64,000 bases of DNA from Clostridium vitabionis (GTDB lineage: Bacteria > Bacillota > Clostridia > Lachnospirales > Lachnospiraceae), in contig NZ_JADKQA010000007.1 in NCBI RefSeq assembly GCF_015351765.1, positions 1-64,000 on the forward strand, written 5' to 3'. Made by a program: the position numbers and the translations under genes. The notes beneath the pieces were generated by a model, which did no database searches, was not told the DNA's origin, and saw only the letters and a program-made list of their open reading frames with translations. Below are positions 60,094 through 64,000 of the stretch, in pieces. How positions within the stretch are numbered: position 1 is the first letter of the stretch; every line of letters starts with the position of its first letter.

Positions 60094-60603
60094 TTATTTT
60101 AGAAAATTATTCTCGTGCTCCGGCACCCGGAACGAATACCCTCTGCGGCATAAGTCGCTGACTTTGATTGCCACCAGATTGATGTCGGATTCCATCTCTC
60201 CGGCGATCTGATCCACGCTGTAGCCCTGGTAGATGTAGTCCAGGATCATATCATCTGGCAGGGCGACCTGTGCGGCGAAGAGATTGGCTTCAAATTCCAT
60301 GGTGTTGTTAGTCATGTCGAAGAGCCGGAATTCCTGGAACTGTTTTGCCTGGCGGCGGTGCAGACGGTCGTGGCCAATTTCGTGCAGCAGAACAATCCTG
60401 CGCATGCGTTCATCCAGATCTTCCTTGATGAAGATGAAGGGGTTACGCTCAATGATCTTGTAGACGCCCTTCTGCGTTTTGAAAGGTACGTCCATAATTG
60501 TAATACCGAGATCCAGAGCGATCAGTTCCGGTTCCCGGCTTCCGGTCCGCCTGACCAGTTTATCTGCACAGCGGATGATCTCATCAGTTGTGTTCAGGAT
60601 CAA
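60094..60603 (-). CDS. ImmA/IrrE family metallopeptidase
   Basis: About 170 residues with the zinc-peptidase motif HEIGHDRLHRR. ImmA proteases cleave the ICE repressor during induction, as ImmA cuts ImmR in ICEBs1. The start is TTG 60603 (nine bases after AGGAGG) or GTG 60612. The partner XRE repressor lies just upstream on the same strand. This pair is the likely switch for element induction or for nearby cargo. Confidence 0.85.
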   Translation of the reverse strand: MILNTTDEIIRCADKLVRRTGSREPELIALDLGITIMDVPFKTQKGVYKIIERNPFIFIKEDLDERMRRIVLLHEIGHDRLHRRQAKQFQEFRLFDMTNNTMEFEANLFAAQVALPDDMILDYIYQGYSVDQIAGEMESDINLVAIKVSDLCRRGYSFRVPEHENNFLK

Positions 60604-60692
60604 GGTTTTCACCTCCTGTCTGCAATGAACAAATCAAGTGTAGCATATGATCTGTCCGAAAATTAGGACTTGAACAGCGGACTCAACCGGAC

Positions 60693-61115
60693 TCATTTTT
60701 CATCGGATGCATCCTGACGATATTTCTTCGGGGTGTATTTTTTATTCCTCTTTTTTGCCTCTACGTAGGCCTCCTGGACTGCGAAAGCCAGGGCATCCAT
60801 ATCTTCTTCCGCCAGTTCACCGCCGGCAAACAGGCCGGTCAGTTCCTGAACGAGCTTTTCCGCTCCCTTTTTTCCTCTGTAACCGAACTGCTCAGAAGCA
60901 TCCATGACAAAGGCGTCGTCTTCACTGAGCAGATAATTAAGAGGCACGTCAAGTGTCTCTGCCAGCTTCTCATATACTTTTCTTGTTCTGGGAAAAGATT
61001 TGTCTGTTTCCCACGAGGTAACCGTTCTTCTGGATACCCCAATTTTGTTGGACAGATCATCCTGGGAAATGTTCAGCTTCTTTCGTGCTTCTCTTACTTT
61101 TTCACCGAACGTCAT
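60693..61115 (-). CDS. XRE-family repressor (ImmR-like)
   Basis: A 140-residue protein with an N-terminal helix-turn-helix (ISQDDLSNKIGVSRRTVTSWE) and a charged C-terminal region, partner of the adjacent ImmA-type peptidase. AAAGGAG precedes the ATG. Its start faces a perfect divergent promoter at 61193-61221 surrounded by TTCTCA/TGAGAA boxes, a plausible operator set. Confidence 0.85.
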   Translation of the reverse strand: MTFGEKVREARKKLNISQDDLSNKIGVSRRTVTSWETDKSFPRTRKVYEKLAETLDVPLNYLLSEDDAFVMDASEQFGYRGKKGAEKLVQELTGLFAGGELAEEDMDALAFAVQEAYVEAKKRNKKYTPKKYRQDASDEK

Positions 61116-61144
61116 AATTTTGTCACTCCTTTGGTTTGAGCTTG

Positions 61145-61267
61145 TGAGAAGTTAATATTCTCGTAATTTGGAAGGTGAAATTCTCAAAAGACTTGACACT
61201 GAAAAATTGTCTGCGTATAATAACAATCAAGAAGTTCAACTGCTCATATCATAAAGCAAACTTCTCA
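61145..61267 (+). promoter_or_regulatory. Operator cluster (TGAGAA/TTCTCA boxes)
   Basis: TGAGAA at 61145, TTCTC at 61158 (together GAGAA-N7-TTCTC), TTCTCA at 61181 and 61262, with further copies at 61355 and 61492. They surround the divergent promoter; the XRE repressor is the obvious candidate ligand. Confidence 0.5.
61193..61221 (+). promoter_or_regulatory. Perfect consensus sigma-A promoter
   Basis: TTGACA (61193-61198), 17 bp, TATAAT (61216-61221). It is divergent from the XRE repressor and drives the excision/control module. The 61222-61508 interval holds no convincing gene. Confidence 0.8.
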
Positions 61268-61578
61268 TCCTGTCAAGCCGTTGCAGGTGTGGAATGCAGC
61301 GAAAGCTTGAAAATGCAGACGTATGGAATGAACAGCAATCGGCAGCGAGCGGACTTCTCACTGGGAGGTCTGCTGCGGGTCGGAACTGCCGGTCTGATCC
61401 CGAAGGTCAGGTGCTTTTCATATATGTATTCCAAAGGTTTCTTTCCCTTTACCGAGGAATACAGCTTTACATTTTGATTCACTGCTTGTAGTGAGAAGGG
61501 AGCCAACATTGATTAGAAAGGATTATAAAAGCGGCATAACCACGGCTGTCATCAGAACAGAGGAAGGCGGTGGTGAGA

Positions 61579-61797
61579 ATGAGTAAAGCAAGTGCAGATC
61601 ATGATTCTGTTACGGTATATTGTTCCTGCGGCCAGAGACTCTTTGATATGGAGAAAACAAATGTAGGTACAATTTCCATCAAGTGTCCGCGCTGCAGAGC
61701 GGTAATGGCGGTAACCATGAAATACCAAAGGTACAGCTGCCAGGAAAAGCGCCTGAAGGCCTATACGGATGCCCTTAAGCGAACGAGAACAGAATAG
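61579..61797 (+). CDS. Small Com-like zinc-ribbon protein
   Basis: A 72-residue protein with two Cys pairs (YCSCGQRLFD and IKCPRCRAVM), resembling Com/zinc-ribbon regulators of phages and mobile elements. A preceding 25-residue frame from TTG 61509 overlaps its ATG (ATGAGTAA), implying translational coupling. A strong terminator follows. A role in translation control or DNA binding is inferred. Confidence 0.65.
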   Translation: MSKASADHDSVTVYCSCGQRLFDMEKTNVGTISIKCPRCRAVMAVTMKYQRYSCQEKRLKAYTDALKRTRTE

Positions 61798-61851
61798 CAC
61801 GATAGTAATCACGTAACTACCGAGCCACGGATCCGAACGAGATACCAAATT

Positions 61852-61911
61852 GCCGGAGTTGCCATAGATACACCCTGAGTGGGTGCGTTTGTGGTGACTC
61901 CGGCTTTTTTT
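61852..61911 (+). terminator. Nested-stem terminator
   Basis: GCCGGAGT (61852-61859) pairs with ACTCCGGC (61897-61904), with an inner CACCC/GGGTG hairpin, followed by seven T. It ends the zinc-ribbon transcript and begins the folded leader region. Confidence 0.75.
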
Positions 61912-61921
61912 GCGCGTTTCT

Positions 61922-62108
61922 ACAAGCGGTGCTCATATGTGGCGGACAGATCAGGCGGCATGCCCGCATGGCGAATGGTCTGATCCAGCGCATATGTATA
62001 GCGCGACATGAGCAGACGCAGTCTGCGAATGACCGCTTGTATTCATTCGTTGTTTGTCGCCGCAGCGCGTGTCTCCCGGCCAGGGACACAACCCACGTTC
62101 TGCGGCGA
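61922..62108 (+). ncRNA. Highly structured leader or ncRNA upstream of the sigma-like gene
   Basis: Two large stems: ACAAGCGGT (61922-61930) with ACCGCTTGT (62032-62040), containing GCTCAT/ATGAGC and GATCAG/CTGATC; and TCGCCGCAG (62057-62065) with CTGCGGCGA (62100-62108), containing GTGTC/GACAC. No gene fits here. It is probably a regulatory RNA leader. Confidence 0.5.
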
Positions 62109-62125
62109 TCCAGGTAAATAAGAAG

Positions 62126-62205
62126 TCAGCTGATGGGTTTCGGCTGACCACACAAAGAGCGAAACGGAAGATTCCGTGTCGTGTGGTCAGCTGCGCCCGT
62201 TTTTT
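62126..62205 (+). terminator. Attenuator-like terminator with alternative pairing
   Basis: GCTGACCACAC (62143-62153) pairs with GTGTGGTCAGC (62181-62191) and six T follow (62200-62205). An upstream GTCAGC (62126-62131) can instead pair with GCTGAC, breaking the terminator, as in attenuation. Confidence 0.6.
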
Positions 62206-62230
62206 ATGCGTCTGCACAGGCATTTTCAGG

Positions 62231-62256
62231 TCCTCCGTTTTGCGGAAAACGGAGGA
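62231..62256 (+). promoter_or_regulatory. Hairpin burying the ribosome site of the sigma-like gene
   Basis: TCCTCCGTTTT (62231-62241), loop GCGG, AAAACGGAGGA (62246-62256): 11 perfect pairs. The Shine-Dalgarno GGAGG (62251-62255) is in the 3' arm, five bases before ATG 62261. Confidence 0.7.
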
Positions 62257-62260
62257 TTTC

Positions 62261-62689
62261 ATGATTTACAAGTACGAAATGGCATGCAGAGAAGCAGGAT
62301 TACCGGAGGAGCAGATCGCGGAGATCAGAAGGATGTTCGATGCGGAGTATAAGCGCCTTGGCAGAAGGAAAAAGGCAAAGGAGAAGAGTAACATCTCCTG
62401 GATCTCAACGACGGATATGAGCGGATCTGAGTCAGAGACGGATTATGAGCTTGTCGATGAGAATGCGGATGTTGAGGGAACGGTTCTTCATCAGTTGGAG
62501 CTGGAGGAGCTGCAGGGATATCTGGAGGAGCTGACGGAAGATGACAGGAAGTTTCTGCTGGCCATGTTTGAGGATGTTGAGAATGCCAACCAACGCATGG
62601 CTGAAAAGCTGGGACTGACGATCGGACAGGTCCGCTATCGCAAGGAGAAACTGCTGAAGATGCTTCGAGCAAGATTTGAAGAAGAGTGA
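62261..62689 (+). CDS. Sigma-70 region 4-like ICE regulator
   Basis: A 142-residue protein whose C-terminal half (about 85-140) is a helix-turn-helix of the sigma region 4/LuxR type (DRKFLLAMFEDVENANQRMAEKL, IGQVRYRKEKLLKML). Such sigma-like genes precede recombinases in related ICEs. Translation is probably limited by the hairpin before it. Ten bases after the stop begins element B, one of three promoter-like copies that this factor may recognise. No sigma region 2 is obvious, so it may act as a co-activator instead. Confidence 0.7.
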   Translation: MIYKYEMACREAGLPEEQIAEIRRMFDAEYKRLGRRKKAKEKSNISWISTTDMSGSESETDYELVDENADVEGTVLHQLELEELQGYLEELTEDDRKFLLAMFEDVENANQRMAEKLGLTIGQVRYRKEKLLKMLRARFEEE

Positions 62690-62698
62690 CAGAAAAAA

Positions 62699-62735
62699 GT
62701 TTCAGCAACCATGATAAAATGCGTCCACATCAAGT
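62699..62735 (+). promoter_or_regulatory. Shared ICE promoter-like element, copy B
   Basis: GTTTC (62699-62703), 18 bp, CGTCCACATCAAGT (62722-62735), then AAGTG and a GAAG/CTTC hairpin as in copy A. It drives the small gene at 62853 and the recombinase. Confidence 0.5.
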
Positions 62736-62852
62736 AAGTGGAAGGGTATCAAGACTTCCATAACAGCATAGGGGAATCGGCATTGGTGTGGACTTTGCCG
62801 GAACCACTTCTATATTTCTGACTACGAGATTATTTGATGGAGGACGAATGAT

Positions 62853-63032
62853 ATGGCAGATAAAACGGAACCAGAGATTATCTGTGTAATCCATCCCGGC
62901 CCTGATTATGATAAGGCGATGGAGGATATGGTGAGAGCATGGGCACAAATTGTGATCGACCAGATTGATGCGATGCATCTGAGTGTAAGTGAAGTGAAAC
63001 AGCTTAGAAAGAGCTTCGGATTTGATGATTGA
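62853..63032 (+). CDS. Small acidic ICE protein before the recombinase
   Basis: A 59-residue protein (IICVIHPGPDYDKAMEDMVRAW...) with GATGGAGGAC upstream of ATG 62853. It is mostly helical. I do not recognise a named family; the position between the sigma-like gene and the recombinase suggests a directionality or excision accessory factor, an inference only. Confidence 0.55.
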   Translation: MADKTEPEIICVIHPGPDYDKAMEDMVRAWAQIVIDQIDAMHLSVSEVKQLRKSFGFDD

Positions 63033-63146
63033 TCTTGTTTGATAACTGGTACGAATTATTGGAGGCAGAGGCAGAAAATAGCTGCCTCTGTTCTGCTATC
63101 ATGATATAATATTGTGTGTATGTACGAATGAAAATAGGAGATTATT

Positions 63147-64000
63147 ATGAAAAAACGCACGCCAGAAGGGGAGGATAACCGAAAAGTTGTGATCTATGCG
63201 AGAAAATCGGTTATTACTCATAAAGGCGATTCCATCGCCAACCAGGAAGAATATTGTAAGGAATATGCCAAGCTGCATCTGAATCTTCCGGCTGATTACG
63301 ACTACGAGATTTACGAAGATGAAGGAAAGAGCGGTTTCTATTCAGATCGTCCGGATTTTCAGAGAATGATTCATGATGTAGAGAAAAAGAAAATCCGGGC
63401 TATTGTGTGCTATAAGCTGGATCGAATCAGCCGGCGTATGTCCGATCTGACGGCTATGATCAATTTCCTCAACAAATACGACTGCGCTCTTCTGATCAGT
63501 TCCAACAATCTGAATACCCAGGATGCCAATTCCAAAATGATGATTCAGATGCTGGGCATGATCGCAGAATTCGAGCGGGATATCTTAAGAGAAAGGATCA
63601 CGGATAACCTGTCAGAACTTGCCAAGGATGGCCGCTGGATGGGCGGCACGCCACCCACAGGATTCAGAGCTGAGAGAGCAAAGGTCGGCGTGGGTAAGCG
63701 GAAAACCTCTTTCTCTTATCTTGTTGCAGTCCCGGAGGAACGCAAGCTGATCGAATATATTTTTAAGCTGTTTCTTCAGACACGAGCGTTTAATCGGGTC
63801 GCCGGCAAGTTAAATGAGGAAGGGTATAAGACGAAGAAGGGCGCTAGGTTCACTCTTCTTGCGGTAAAAGATATTATTCAGAACCCTGTCTATTGTATCG
63901 CAGATGAAAAGTCTTATGACTACTTTCTGGATCAGGGAAGTAATATCTGTGGGGAGAAGAGTGACTGGGACGGTGTTCATGGGATCGCTGCTTCCAACCG
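63147..64000 (+). CDS. Large serine recombinase (site-specific integrase), 3' truncated by window edge
   Basis: The first 284 residues of a large serine recombinase that integrates and excises the element. The resolvase domain has the nucleophile Ser in VVIYARKSV near the N-terminus, YEDEGKSGFYSDRPDFQRM, CYKLDRISRR and AEFERDILRERI. The recombinase domain begins near 165 (GGTPPTGFRAE). The frame is open at the edge. TAGGAG precedes the ATG. No attachment site can be fixed inside the window. Confidence 0.93.
   Translation, partial: MKKRTPEGEDNRKVVIYARKSVITHKGDSIANQEEYCKEYAKLHLNLPADYDYEIYEDEGKSGFYSDRPDFQRMIHDVEKKKIRAIVCYKLDRISRRMSDLTAMINFLNKYDCALLISSNNLNTQDANSKMMIQMLGMIAEFERDILRERITDNLSELAKDGRWMGGTPPTGFRAERAKVGVGKRKTSFSYLVAVPEERKLIEYIFKLFLQTRAFNRVAGKLNEEGYKTKKGARFTLLAVKDIIQNPVYCIADEKSYDYFLDQGSNICGEKSDWDGVHGIAASN

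Noticed and set aside
61313-61477. A 54-codon frame in the leader after the perfect promoter
   Set aside because: It has no clear ribosome site or domain and overlaps alternative frames; too weak to list as a gene.

Overview
The window looks like Firmicutes DNA, most likely from a gut Clostridia/Lachnospiraceae-type genome. That is an inference from strong AGGAGG ribosome sites, the TTG/GTG start usage, and the gene families of clostridial integrative conjugative elements (ICEs). From about 3.9 kb to the right edge, nearly everything reads as one Tn1549/CTn-like ICE that ends in a large serine recombinase cut by the window edge. No rRNA, tRNA, CRISPR array or antibiotic-resistance gene was seen.

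Layout. 0-3.9 kb: flanking or accessory genes, namely a protein with five helix-turn-helix (XRE-type) domains overlapping a macrodomain hydrolase, an autoregulated XRE repressor, and a membrane protein/XRE pair. 3.9-32.8 kb: conjugation operon on the + strand (small Cys-rich proteins, DUF6017 initiator-like protein, PcfB, the VirD4 coupling protein, Maff2, TrbL/VirB6, PrgI, VirB4, a 3D/NlpC-P60 hydrolase, DUF4315, DUF4366, a large thioester/SpaA/VaFE surface adhesin with its class B sortase, topoisomerase III, RadC-like/DUF5688, ArdC-like, TTRAP and YodL/DUF4316 proteins). Two related group II introns interrupt virD4 and the Maff2 gene; both exon junctions rejoin exactly in frame. 32.9-40.8 kb: a leftward block with a WYL regulator, a HIRAN/Sel1/helical-repeat cassette bracketed by a 66-bp direct repeat, a MOBP-type relaxase, MobC, an oriT-like region and a LexA-like repressor.

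41.1-60 kb: AT-rich defence cargo. A WYL (BrxR-like) regulator leads a type 4 BREX operon: an unrecognised 806-aa DNA-binding-like protein, BrxP (PAPS-reductase fold plus ferredoxin), BrxC, PglZ, a short BrxL, a small zinc-ribbon protein and a cysteine desulfurase. The last two supply the sulfur chemistry usually seen in DNA phosphorothioation systems, so this looks like a self-contained sulfur-based BREX. It is followed by an AlbA_2/Schlafen-type ATP-binding protein and a two-gene CBASS-like pair (SLATT membrane effector plus CD-NTase with an AGS-C sensor).

60-64 kb: ICE control and excision module with ImmA/IrrE protease and XRE repressor, a perfect divergent promoter, a zinc-ribbon protein, a ~400-nt heavily folded leader, a sigma-like factor whose ribosome site is buried in a hairpin, a small protein and the serine recombinase. 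A three-copy promoter-like element (TTTC-N18-CGTCCACATC) stands before the conjugation operon, the mobilisation operon and the recombinase module. I propose it is the target of the ICE-encoded sigma-like factor; this has not been tested.
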